Of a stretch of 33,774 nt of DNA, positions 1-11,165 are shown piece after piece. The position numbers and the translations under genes are program-made. This DNA is from Rubellimicrobium mesophilum DSM 19309 (GTDB lineage Bacteria; Pseudomonadota; Alphaproteobacteria; Rhodobacterales; Rhodobacteraceae). Location: the NCBI RefSeq assembly GCF_000600335.2, contig NZ_KK088585.1:1-33774 (forward strand), given 5' to 3'. Every line of letters starts with the position of its first letter. Within the stretch, counting starts at the first letter, position 1. A model generated the notes under the pieces. It saw only the letters and a list, made by a program, of their open reading frames with translations. It was not told where the DNA came from and ran no database searches.

Positions 1-188
1 CCCGCCAGCCCCTCGTCAAGGGCTTCGCCGTGGGCCGCACCATCTTCGGCTCCGCCGCCCGCGCCTGGCTCAGGGGCGAGATGACCGACGAGCAGGCCGT
101 CGCCCAGATGGCCGAGCGCTTCCGCACCCTCGCCCAGGTCTGGGACCAGGCCAGGGCGGGGCAGGGGGCCGTGGGGGCCGCCGCGTGA
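1..188 (+). CDS. iolC: 3' end of 5-dehydro-2-deoxygluconokinase (IolC with DUF2090-type C-terminus), partial
   Basis: The window opens inside a gene whose frame runs from base 3 to a TGA at 186-188. The visible tail contains VKGFAVGRTIF followed by an amphipathic end (ARAWLRGEMTDEQAV). That is the pattern I associate with the DUF2090 aldolase-like domain fused behind the PfkB kinase domain in proteobacterial IolC. The full protein would phosphorylate 5-dehydro-2-deoxy-D-gluconate in myo-inositol breakdown. iolD and iolB downstream on the same strand support this. The kinase domain lies outside the window, so the assignment rests on about 60 residues plus context. Its stop overlaps the GTG start of the next gene (GTGA), which suggests translational coupling. 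Confidence 0.72.
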   Translation, partial: RQPLVKGFAVGRTIFGSAARAWLRGEMTDEQAVAQMAERFRTLAQVWDQARAGQGAVGAAA

Positions 189-598
189 GCCGCACCCTGT
201 CCATGCGCTTCCAGAACCTCCCCGGCTCCCGGGCCGGGCTGGGGCGCACGGGCACCCGGACCCTGATCGCCGACCGTCCCGACGGGGTGGCCGGCGGCCA
301 GGGCCTCGGCTTCAACGGCGCGGAGCTTCTCGCCGCCGCGCTGGGCGGCTGCTTCTGGAACGACCTCCACTACGCCGCCGAGGCGCGGGGCATCACCCTC
401 GGCCCCGTCGATGTCGCCGCCGAGGTCACGCTCGACGGCCACCCCCTCCGCGTGACCGCCGCCGGCATCCGCGCCCGCGTGGCCGCCGAGACCCCCGCCC
501 AGGCCCGCGAATGCTTCGACGCGGCCTGCGCCGACTCCACCATCGCCAATTCCGTCATGGCGGCCTTCCCGGTCGCCTTCGCCTTCGAGGACCACTGA
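185..598 (+). CDS. OsmC-family protein inside the inositol operon
   Basis: A 137-residue protein with a GTG start overlapping the iolC stop. The family pattern is visible: FNGAELLAAALGGCFWND puts a cysteine (C56) at the start of the central helix, and a second cysteine cluster (C110, C115) lies in RECFDAACADSTIANS near the C-terminus. OsmC/Ohr proteins are small cytoplasmic thiol peroxidases that reduce organic hydroperoxides using two cysteines; many relatives have no known substrate. The second motif is not the textbook one, so peroxidase activity is inferred. It ends one base before the iolD ATG, so it is probably co-expressed with inositol catabolism. Why a thiol-dependent enzyme sits there is not evident from the sequence. 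Confidence 0.8.
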   Translation: MSRTLSMRFQNLPGSRAGLGRTGTRTLIADRPDGVAGGQGLGFNGAELLAAALGGCFWNDLHYAAEARGITLGPVDVAAEVTLDGHPLRVTAAGIRARVAAETPAQARECFDAACADSTIANSVMAAFPVAFAFEDH

Positions 599-599
599 C

Positions 600-2432
600 A
601 TGACGACGATCCGCCTGACCGCCGCGCAGGCCATGATCCGCTGGCTCCAGGCCCAGCTCGCCGAGGACGGCACGCCCTTCATCTCCGGCTGCTGGGCGAT
701 CTTCGGGCACGGCAACGTCGCCGGCATGGGCGAGGCGCTGCACGGCGCCCGCGACACCTTCCAGACCTATCGCGGCCACAACGAGCAGGGCATGGCCCAC
801 GCCGCCATCGCCTACGCCAAGCAGCTCGGCCGCAGCCACGCCATGATGGTGACGAGCTCCATCGGCCCCGGCGCGCTCAACATGGTGACGGCGGCGGGCC
901 TCGCCCACGTCAACCGCCTGCCGGTGCTCTTCGTCCCCGGCGACGTCTTCGCCAACCGCGGCCCCGACCCGGTGCTCCAGCAGGTCGAGGCGTTCCACGA
1001 CGGCACCGTCTCGGCCAACGACTGCTTCAAGCCGGTCAGCCGCTACTACGACCGGATCGAGCGGCCCGAGCAGCTCCTCTCCGCGCTCCCCCGCGCCATG
1101 CGCGTGATGACCGACCCCGCCGACTGCGGCCCGGTCACGCTCGCCTTCTGCCAGGACGTACAGGCCGAGGCCTACGAATGGCCCGAGTCCTTCTTCGAGA
1201 CCCGCGTCTGGCGCCGCCGCCGTCCCCAGCCCGACCCGGTCGAGGTGCAGGCCGTGGCCACCCTGATCCGCAACGCCGAATCCCCGGTGATCGTCGCCGG
1301 CGGCGGCGTCCACTACGGCCACGCCACCGAGACCTTCCGCCGCTTCGTCGAGGCCACCGGCATCCCCGTGGTGGAGAGCCAGGCCGGCAAGTCCTCGCTC
1401 CCCTGGGACCACCCGCTGAACCTGGGCGCCGTGGGCGTGACCGGCACCGCGAGCGCCAACGCCACCTGCGCGCAGGCGGACCTCGTGATCGGCGTCGGCA
1501 CCCGCTTCGCGGACTTCACCACCGGCTCCTGGGCGCTCTTCTCCCGCCCGAACCGCAAGCTCGCGAGCCTCAACGTCCAGGCCTACGACGCGGTGAAGCA
1601 CGGCGCCGAGCCGCTCTGCGCCGATGCCGAGGCCGGACTGGAGGCGCTCCTGATCGCGCTCGGCGCCTACAAGGCCAAGCCGGTCCCCGCTTCGCTCAAG
1701 GCCGACTGGTTCGCCGACGTCGACCCGCTCACCGCTGCGCCCAAGGCCGACGACAACGCGCGCCCCACCGACCAGCAGGTCATCGGCGCCGTCCAGCGCG
1801 CCTCGGGTCCCGACACCGTGGTCATGTGCGCCGCCGGCACCATGCCCGGGGAGCTCCACAAGCTCTGGAAGGCCACGCGCCCCATGTCCTACCACATGGA
1901 ATACGGCTTCTCCTGCATGGGCTACGAGGTCGCCGGCGCGCTCGGCATCAAGATGGCCGAGCCCGACCGCGACGTGATCTGCATGGTCGGCGACGGCTCC
2001 TACATGATGCTGAACAGCGAGCTCGCCGCCGCCGCGATGATGCAGGTGCCCTTCACCGTCGTCATCACCGACAACCGGGGCTACGGCTGCATCAACCGCC
2101 TGCAGATGTCGACGGGGAGCGCCGAGTTCAACAACCTCCTCGCCCACGCCCATGGCGGCCCGAACAGCAACATCGACTTCGCCGCCCACGCGGCCTCGAT
2201 GGGCGCCGAGGCGGTCAAGGTCGGCGGCATCGCCGAGCTGGAGCAGGCCCTCGCCCGCCGCCATAATGCCAAGGGCCCCTACGTCGTCGTCATCGACACC
2301 GACCCCTACCCGAACACGCCGTTCGGCGGCTTCTGGTGGGACGTGGCCGTGCCGGAAGTGAGCGAGCGCAAGGAAGTCCGCGCCGCGCGCACCGGCTACG
2401 AGGCCATGGTCCGGGTGCAGGCCCGCAACTGA
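600..2432 (+). CDS. iolD: 3D-(3,5/4)-trihydroxycyclohexane-1,2-dione hydrolase (IolD)
   Basis: A 610-residue thiamine-diphosphate enzyme of about the family's usual length. It cleaves the ring of trihydroxycyclohexane-dione to 5-deoxy-glucuronate, the ring-opening step of myo-inositol degradation. Visible signatures: the N-terminal glutamate region (YRGHNEQGMAHAA, about residue 62) that activates the thiamine ring; a central Rossmann-like domain (VIVAGGGVHYG); and the C-terminal diphosphate/Mg-binding motif GDGSYMML with its asparagine partner (TDNRGYGCINRLQ) from about residue 463. The tail ends in the IolD-like PFGGFWWDVAVPEVS. The ATG lies one base after the OsmC-like stop. Frame is intact, and the product (IolB substrate) matches the gene two positions downstream. 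Confidence 0.95.
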   Translation: MTTIRLTAAQAMIRWLQAQLAEDGTPFISGCWAIFGHGNVAGMGEALHGARDTFQTYRGHNEQGMAHAAIAYAKQLGRSHAMMVTSSIGPGALNMVTAAGLAHVNRLPVLFVPGDVFANRGPDPVLQQVEAFHDGTVSANDCFKPVSRYYDRIERPEQLLSALPRAMRVMTDPADCGPVTLAFCQDVQAEAYEWPESFFETRVWRRRRPQPDPVEVQAVATLIRNAESPVIVAGGGVHYGHATETFRRFVEATGIPVVESQAGKSSLPWDHPLNLGAVGVTGTASANATCAQADLVIGVGTRFADFTTGSWALFSRPNRKLASLNVQAYDAVKHGAEPLCADAEAGLEALLIALGAYKAKPVPASLKADWFADVDPLTAAPKADDNARPTDQQVIGAVQRASGPDTVVMCAAGTMPGELHKLWKATRPMSYHMEYGFSCMGYEVAGALGIKMAEPDRDVICMVGDGSYMMLNSELAAAAMMQVPFTVVITDNRGYGCINRLQMSTGSAEFNNLLAHAHGGPNSNIDFAAHAASMGAEAVKVGGIAELEQALARRHNAKGPYVVVIDTDPYPNTPFGGFWWDVAVPEVSERKEVRAARTGYEAMVRVQARN

Positions 2433-2441
2433 CGCCCCCAG

Positions 2442-2466
2442 GGCGGCCCTGGACAGGGGCCGCCCC
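2442..2466 (+). other. Intercistronic hairpin behind iolD
   Basis: A perfect 9-bp stem (2442-2450 with 2458-2466, GGGCGGCCC/GGGCCGCCC) around a 7-nt loop, ten bases after the iolD stop. No T run follows, and a strong ribosome-binding site (GGAGGAAGG) for the next gene lies just behind it. It may stabilise the upstream mRNA or attenuate rather than fully terminate. Confidence 0.5.
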
Positions 2467-2484
2467 ATCGCGGAGGAAGGCCCC

Positions 2485-2688
2485 ATGGACAAGTTCTTCG
2501 ACTTCAACCACCCCTTCTTCCGCCCGCTCTGGCTGCGCGTCCTGATCGTCGCGCTCTGCCTCGTCTGGGCCATGGTCGAGGCCGGCACCGGCGAGATGAT
2601 GTGGGCGATGATCTTCGCCGCCATCGGCCTCTATGCCGGCTACGGCTTCTTCATCAACTTCAACCCGCGCGAGCCCGACGACAAATGA
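2485..2688 (+). CDS. Small two-helix membrane protein between iolD and iolB
   Basis: A 67-residue protein with a good ribosome-binding site (GGAGGAAGG) a few bases before the ATG. It starts with an aromatic cytoplasmic stretch (FDFNHPFFRPLWLR), then has two hydrophobic segments, about residues 18-33 and 38-57, joined by a short loop (EAGTGEM), and ends in a charged tail (NPREPDDK). I recall similar short proteins in Rhodobacteraceae, possibly the DUF3329-type family, but cannot confirm the family. Its TGA overlaps the iolB ATG (ATGA), so it is translationally coupled to IolB. No catalytic motif is visible. A role in the inner membrane is inferred from hydrophobicity only. Confidence 0.75.
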   Translation: MDKFFDFNHPFFRPLWLRVLIVALCLVWAMVEAGTGEMMWAMIFAAIGLYAGYGFFINFNPREPDDK

Positions 2689-3494
2689 GCCGCCTCCTGA
2701 TCCATCCGGCCGGCGAGACCGGCAAGGTCCACGACGTCACGCCCGAGAGCGCCGGCTGGGGCTACGTGGGCTTCGGCCTCTACCGCCTCCAGCCCGGCGA
2801 GCGCGCGGCGGAGCAGACCGGCGACACCGAGGTCATCCTCGTCCTCGTCGAGGGCAAGGCCCGCATCACCGGCGCGGGGCAGGACTGGGGCGAGATGGGC
2901 AACCGCATGGACGTCTTCGAGAAGACGCCGCCCCACTGCCTCTACCTGCCGAACGGGACGGACTGGGAGGCCGTCGCGACCACGCCCTGCACCCTCGCCG
3001 TCTGCGCCGCGCCCGGCAAGGGCAACTACCCGGCCCAGCGCCTTGGCCCCGAGGGGATCGAGCTCACGCCCCGCGGCAAGGGCACCAACACCCGCCATGT
3101 CAACAACATCGCCATGGAGATGCGGGACGTCGCGGACTCGCTCCTCGTCACCGAGGTCTTCACCCCGGCGGGCCACTGGTCGAGCTACCCGAGCCACCGC
3201 CACGACGAGGACGACTTCCCGAGGATGACCTACCTTGAGGAGACCTACTACATGCGCCTGAACCCCGCGCAGGGCTTCGGCATCCAGCGGGTCTACACCG
3301 AGGACGGCTCGCTCGACGAGACGATGGCGGTCAAGAACCACGACGTGACCCTCGTCCCCAAGGGCCACCACCCCTGCGGCGCGCCCTACGGCTACGAGCT
3401 CTACTACCTCAACGTCATGGCCGGCCCGCTCCGCAAGTGGCGCTTCCAGAACGACCCCGACCACGACTGGATCGCGCAGCGCGACGCGGGGTAG
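2685..3494 (+). CDS. iolB: 5-deoxy-glucuronate isomerase (IolB)
   Basis: A 269-residue double-cupin protein, the usual IolB length. It isomerises 5-deoxy-glucuronate to 5-dehydro-2-deoxy-D-gluconate, the substrate of IolC. The metal-site region is clear: WSSYPSHRHDEDDFPRM (about residues 164-180) supplies the histidines and a following LEETYYMRL supplies the glutamate. The later KNHDVTLVPKGHHPCGAPYG is also characteristic, and the tail (RKWRFQNDPDHDWI) is typical. The reading frame is open further upstream, but the ATG at 2685, overlapping the preceding stop, gives the start MSRLLIHPAG expected for the family. It is the last gene of the operon: a hairpin follows 21 bases after the stop and the next gene is on the other strand. 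Confidence 0.94.
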   Translation: MSRLLIHPAGETGKVHDVTPESAGWGYVGFGLYRLQPGERAAEQTGDTEVILVLVEGKARITGAGQDWGEMGNRMDVFEKTPPHCLYLPNGTDWEAVATTPCTLAVCAAPGKGNYPAQRLGPEGIELTPRGKGTNTRHVNNIAMEMRDVADSLLVTEVFTPAGHWSSYPSHRHDEDDFPRMTYLEETYYMRLNPAQGFGIQRVYTEDGSLDETMAVKNHDVTLVPKGHHPCGAPYGYELYYLNVMAGPLRKWRFQNDPDHDWIAQRDAG

Positions 3495-3514
3495 TGGGCC
3501 GCGACCCTCCAGCA

Positions 3515-3534
3515 GGGTGCGCTGCGGCGCACCT
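3515..3534 (+). terminator. Hairpin behind iolB, shared with the flavin reductase gene end
   Basis: Stem GGTGCGC (3516-3522) pairs perfectly with GCGCACC (3527-3533) around a TGCG loop, 21 bases after the iolB stop. No T run follows. The same stem, preceded by the same CAGG, lies 22 bases behind the flavin reductase gene at 25344-25361 in the matching orientation relative to that gene. The recurrence suggests a dedicated 3'-end signal or a small dispersed repeat. Confidence 0.5.
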
Positions 3535-3700
3535 CGCGGCATCGGCCCCCGCCTCGGCTGCGTCCACCGTGGGCGGCGCCATGTCACCACGCCATGGCCG
3601 CCTCGCGCGACGGGCATCCCTGCCAGGCAGGCGCCCAGCCGCACCCGCCGGCACCTTCGGACCGCTCTGATTCGCGGCTCCTCGACGTCAGCTCGCCGGG

Positions 3701-3773
3701 GGCGACGCAACACCCGTGCGTGAGCCCTTTTACCAGTCGTGCCAGTCACTTACATTGAGGGTGTTGCGTGGCC
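3701..3773. repeat. 15-bp inverted repeat with 43-nt loop (copy A terminal stem)
   Basis: Arms 3701-3715 (GGCGACGCAACACCC) and 3759-3773 (GGGTGTTGCGTGGCC) are complementary except for one position. The 43-base loop on the minus strand contains GTAAG, 13 bases, then TGGTAA. The same arms, with a 42-base loop carrying the same two short motifs but otherwise different sequence, occur at 25144-25215. Confidence 0.8.
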
Positions 3774-4140
3774 ACGGGGGGCAACGAACGCCCGGGTAAC
3801 GCCTCATTAACCTGCCCGCCGCATCCTTCTCACATGGAGCACCGCCCCGCGACGCCTCCCTCCCGGCCCGCTCAAGACCTCACAGCAGGAGAGCGCTTGC
3901 GCCGGAGGAGGCCTCAAGGATCGGGGCTCCCCTCGGCAGGGGCTTTGGACGGCCAGCCCCTCGCCAGGACCAACATGACCATCCATGTCCGGGGCTCCGG
4001 CCCTTTGCCCTGCGTGCAAAGGCGGAGAGAGGCTCCACGGACGAGAGCTCTTTGAACCGAAGGCGCGGGCCCCCTTCGGCCTGGGAGGCGTCAGGCGAGG
4101 CGCCGCAAAGACCCAGCCGCCGCGGGCCGAAGCCCGCCCC
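3701..4140 (-). ncRNA. Candidate structured RNA, copy A
   Basis: About 440 bases that match 24797-25215 in inverted orientation, with an identical 34-base block at 3884-3917. Helices seen here (plus-strand positions): 4122-4127/4132-4137 with loop CGAA; outer 4081-4085/4112-4116 enclosing 4087-4092/4099-4104; 4057-4063/4073-4079 with a 9-base loop; 3995-3999 plus 4002-4008 with 4016-4022 plus 4023-4027; 3943/3955-centred GGGGCT/AGCCCC; 3872-3881/3908-3917; and the terminal 15-bp stem. Several have different sequence but the same pairing in copy B. The minus sense is preferred because more non-Watson-Crick positions become G-U in that sense and because the element then lies downstream of the same-strand GFA gene. 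No known RNA family was recognised, and transcription is not shown. Confidence 0.55.
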
Positions 4141-4233
4141 CCGCAGCCTGGGCCTCAGCCACCCGGCCTGCGGCCACCGGACAAGACCAGGGCGCGGTCA
4201 TCCACGCAGCCCGGTGACTGTCCGGACCCGACT

Positions 4234-4259
4234 CTCGCGCGCTCCTCGCCGCGCGCGAG
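4234..4259 (-). terminator. Hairpin behind the GFA gene (end of glycogen operon)
   Basis: A perfect 9-bp stem, 4234-4242 (CTCGCGCGC) with 4251-4259 (GCGCGCGAG), with an 8-base loop, 12 bases beyond the GFA stop on the minus strand. There is no clear T run, so efficiency is uncertain. If read through, transcription would enter copy A of the structured element in the proposed sense. Confidence 0.5.
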
Positions 4260-4271
4260 CCCCTCTCTCCG

Positions 4272-8457
<4,186 letters not shown>

Positions 8458-8461
<4 letters not shown>

Positions 8462-9888
8462 GCGCGACGGGTCACATCCTGGAAGAGCCGGGCGTAGGCC
8501 TTGGCCGAGCTCTGCCAGCCTACAGGCTGGGCCATCGCATTCGCCTGCATCCGTGTCCAGACGTTGACGTCCGCGTAAAGCCTGCACAGATGCGCGAGCG
8601 CCGCACGCAGGGCGTCGGCGGTCACGGGATGGAACTGCAGCCCGGTCGCCACGCCCGCGGACAGCGCGGCCGGCGAGGCGTTGATGACCGTGTCGGCCAG
8701 ACCCCCGGTCAGCGCCACCACCGGGATCGTCCCGTAGCGCAGCCCGTACATCTGCGTGAGCCCGCAGGGCTCGAAGCGCGACGGCACCAGGATCGCGTCG
8801 CCGCCGGCCATCATCCGGTGCGACAGCGCCTCGTCGTAGCCAAGCCGGACGCCCACCTGCCCCCCCTGGGCGGCGTTGCGGAAGGCCTCCTCCATCCAGC
8901 CCTCGCCCGAGCCCAGCAGCGCGAGCTGCCCGCCGTTCGACAGCAGCGTGGGCAGCGCCTCGATCAGCAGGTCGAGCCCCTTCTGTGAGGTCAGCCGCGA
9001 GACCACGACGCAGAGCGGCCCGTCGGACTCGGGCAGCCCGAACTCGGCGCGCAGCGCGGCCTTGTTCGCGGCCTTGCCCTCCGGCTGGGCGTAGGAGGTC
9101 ACCGCCGGGTCCGTCGCCGGGTCCCAGACCGCCTCGTCGATGCCGTTGAGGATTCCCACGAGGTCGTCGCGCCGCTCGCGCATGATCCCGTCGAGGCCCA
9201 TGCCGAACTCGGGGCGCAGGAGCTCCTCGGCGTAGGTGGGCGAGACGGTGGTGAGCTTGTCCGCCCCGACGAGGCCCGCCTTCAGCGCCGAGATGCGCCC
9301 CCAGAACTCGTAGCCGTCGGGGGTGAAGCGCTCGGGATCGAGCCGCAGCGAGGCGATGCGGGTCGGCGGCGCGAGGCCGTGGAAGGCCATGTTGTGGATG
9401 GTGAGGACCGTGCCCGTCCGCTCCCGCGCGCCCTGGGCGCGGAGGTAGTCCGGCACCAGCCCCGCCTGCCAGTCGTGGCAGTGGATCACGTCCGGCCGCC
9501 AGCCCGCGACGCCCTCGGCGGCGACGCGCGCCGCCATCCAGCAGAGGCCCGCGAAGCGCTCCGGGTTGTCGGACCAGTCGTGCCCGTCGGCGCCCAGGTA
9601 GATGGATCCCGTGCGGTCGTAGAGGTGCGGCGCCTCCACCACGAGGAGGGAGAGCCCGGCGGCGGTCGCGGCGATCAGGTTGGCGTGGCCCCCGAAGAGG
9701 TCCCAGTCCTCCATCACCGTCCCCTCGCGGGCGAGCGCGTCCAGCACCGCCGGGTAGCCCGGCAGCATCACCCGCATCTCCACCCCCTCCGGGGCGAGCG
9801 CGGCGGGAAGGGCCCCCACCACGTCGGCGAGCCCCCCCGTCTTGACGAGCGGCGCGCATTCGGAGGCGACCGACAGGACCCGGGTCAT
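8458..9888 (-). CDS. glgA: Glycogen synthase (ADP-glucose, GT5)
   Basis: A 476-residue GT5 glycogen synthase that transfers glucose from ADP-glucose to the growing alpha-1,4 glucan. The N-terminal ADP-glucose lysine motif [13 protein letters not shown] starts at residue 16; the C-terminal half carries [14 protein letters not shown] and the donor-site [17 protein letters not shown]. The frame extends upstream, but the start [10 protein letters not shown] at 9888 places the KTGGL motif at its normal distance from the N-terminus and overlaps the glgC stop (ATGA). Its own stop overlaps the glgX start in the same way. Frame is intact, and length is normal for the bacterial enzyme. Confidence 0.96.
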
Positions 9889-11144
9889 CTCGATGCGTCT
9901 CGGCGGTCCAGCATCTCCTTCGTGATGAGGGTGATGCCGCTGTCCGTGACGCGGAACCACTTCGCGTCCTCGGCTGGGTCCTCGCCCACCACGAGCCCCT
10001 CGGGGATGACGACGCCCTTGTCGATCACCACGCGGTGCAGGCGGGCGTGCCGGTTCACGGTCACGTAGGGCAGCACCACCGCATGATCGAGCACGGCGAA
10101 GGAGTTGGTGTGGACCTGCGTGAAGAGGAGCGAGTTCCTGACCTCGGTCCCCGAGATGATGCAGCCGCCCGACACCATCGAGGAGACCGCGCTGCCCCGC
10201 CGTCCCTCCTCGTCATGGATGAACTTGGCGGGCGGGGTCATCTCCGAATAGGTCCAGATGGGCCAGTCCTGGTCCCAGAGGTTCAGGTCGGGGATGAAGT
10301 TGGTGAGGTCGATGTTCGCCTGCCAGTAGGCGTCCACGGTCCCCACGTCCTTCCAGTAGGCCGGCGCGCCCGGATCGCGCACGCAGGAGTCGTCGAAGCG
10401 GTGCGCCCGCGCCGCGCCGCGCGCCACCAGCGCCGGGATCAGGTCGTTGCCGAAGTCGTGGGAGGAGTTCGGGTCCTGCGCGTCCTTGAGGAGCCACTCC
10501 TTCAGGAACGGCCAGGAAAAGACGTAGATGCCCATCGAGGCCAGCGCGAGGTTCGGGTCCTCGGGCGTCGCCGGCGGGTCCTTGGGCTTCTCGAGGAAGC
10601 TCGTGATCTTGTTGGACGCGTCCACCGCCATGACGCCGAAGGCGGTCGCCTCCTGACGCGGCACGGTCAGGCAGCCGATCGTCACGTCCGCGCCGCTCTC
10701 GACGTGCTCGCGCAGCATGACCTCGTAGTCCATCTTGTAGATGTGGTCGCCGGCCAGGATGATGATGAAGTCGACGTCGTAGCTGTCCACGATGTCGATG
10801 TTCTGCGTCACCGCGTCGGCCGTGCCCCGGTACCAGCTCTCCTCGTCCATGCGCTGCGAGGCGGGCAGGATGTCGAGGAACTCGTTCCTCTCCGCCCGGA
10901 AGAAGTTCCAGCCGCGCTGCAGGTGCCGGATCAGCGAGTGCGACTTGTACTGCGTGGCCACCGCGATCTTGCGGATGCCGGAATTCATCGCGTTCGACAG
11001 CGCGAAGTCGACGATCCGCGCCTTGCCGCCGAAGTAGACGGCGGGCTTCACCCGCCGGTCGGTGAGCTCGCGCAGCCGCGAGCCCCGTCCGCCGGCCAGG
11101 ACGAAGGCCATGGACCTCTGCGTCAGTCTCCGTCGTTGCGGCAT
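9885..11144 (-). CDS. glgC: Glucose-1-phosphate adenylyltransferase (ADP-glucose pyrophosphorylase)
   Basis: A 419-residue enzyme that makes ADP-glucose from glucose-1-phosphate and ATP, the committed and allosterically controlled step of glycogen synthesis. Visible: nucleotide loop [13 protein letters not shown] (residues 16-28), [18 protein letters not shown], the catalytic-region [18 protein letters not shown], and a C-terminal left-handed beta-helix ([17 protein letters not shown]) ending near MLDRRD. The ATG at 11144 has a GGGAGG ribosome site and follows glgB by 21 bases. In Rhodobacter relatives the enzyme is regulated by fructose-phosphate-type effectors. That is family knowledge, of interest because a fructose uptake cluster lies directly upstream. 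Confidence 0.96.
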   Translation of the reverse strand: MPQRRRLTQRSMAFVLAGGRGSRLRELTDRRVKPAVYFGGKARIVDFALSNAMNSGIRKIAVATQYKSHSLIRHLQRGWNFFRAERNEFLDILPASQRMDEESWYRGTADAVTQNIDIVDSYDVDFIIILAGDHIYKMDYEVMLREHVESGADVTIGCLTVPRQEATAFGVMAVDASNKITSFLEKPKDPPATPEDPNLALASMGIYVFSWPFLKEWLLKDAQDPNSSHDFGNDLIPALVARGAARAHRFDDSCVRDPGAPAYWKDVGTVDAYWQANIDLTNFIPDLNLWDQDWPIWTYSEMTPPAKFIHDEEGRRGSAVSSMVSGGCIISGTEVRNSLLFTQVHTNSFAVLDHAVVLPYVTVNRHARLHRVVIDKGVVIPEGLVVGEDPAEDAKWFRVTDSGITLITKEMLDRRDASR

Positions 11145-11165
11145 GATGAGGGGCCTCCCAACCCG

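Larger units (their letters stand above)
3495..4271. other. Intergenic gap between convergent iolB and the GFA gene
   Basis: This 777-base gap has no credible gene; the ORFs that can be drawn in it are not conserved in the second copy of the repeat. In order it holds a terminator-like hairpin after iolB (3515-3534), a stretch without recognisable structure (about 3535-3700), the structured element copy A (3701-4140), a stretch with no match to copy B (4141-4233) and a strong hairpin behind the GFA gene (4234-4259). Confidence 0.75.

Noticed and set aside
3701..3773. The 15-bp inverted repeats as ends of a MITE or insertion sequence
   Set aside because: The unit is only about 72 bases, contains no gene, shows no target duplication, and the homology continues for over 300 bases beyond it in both copies. 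It is part of a larger element.
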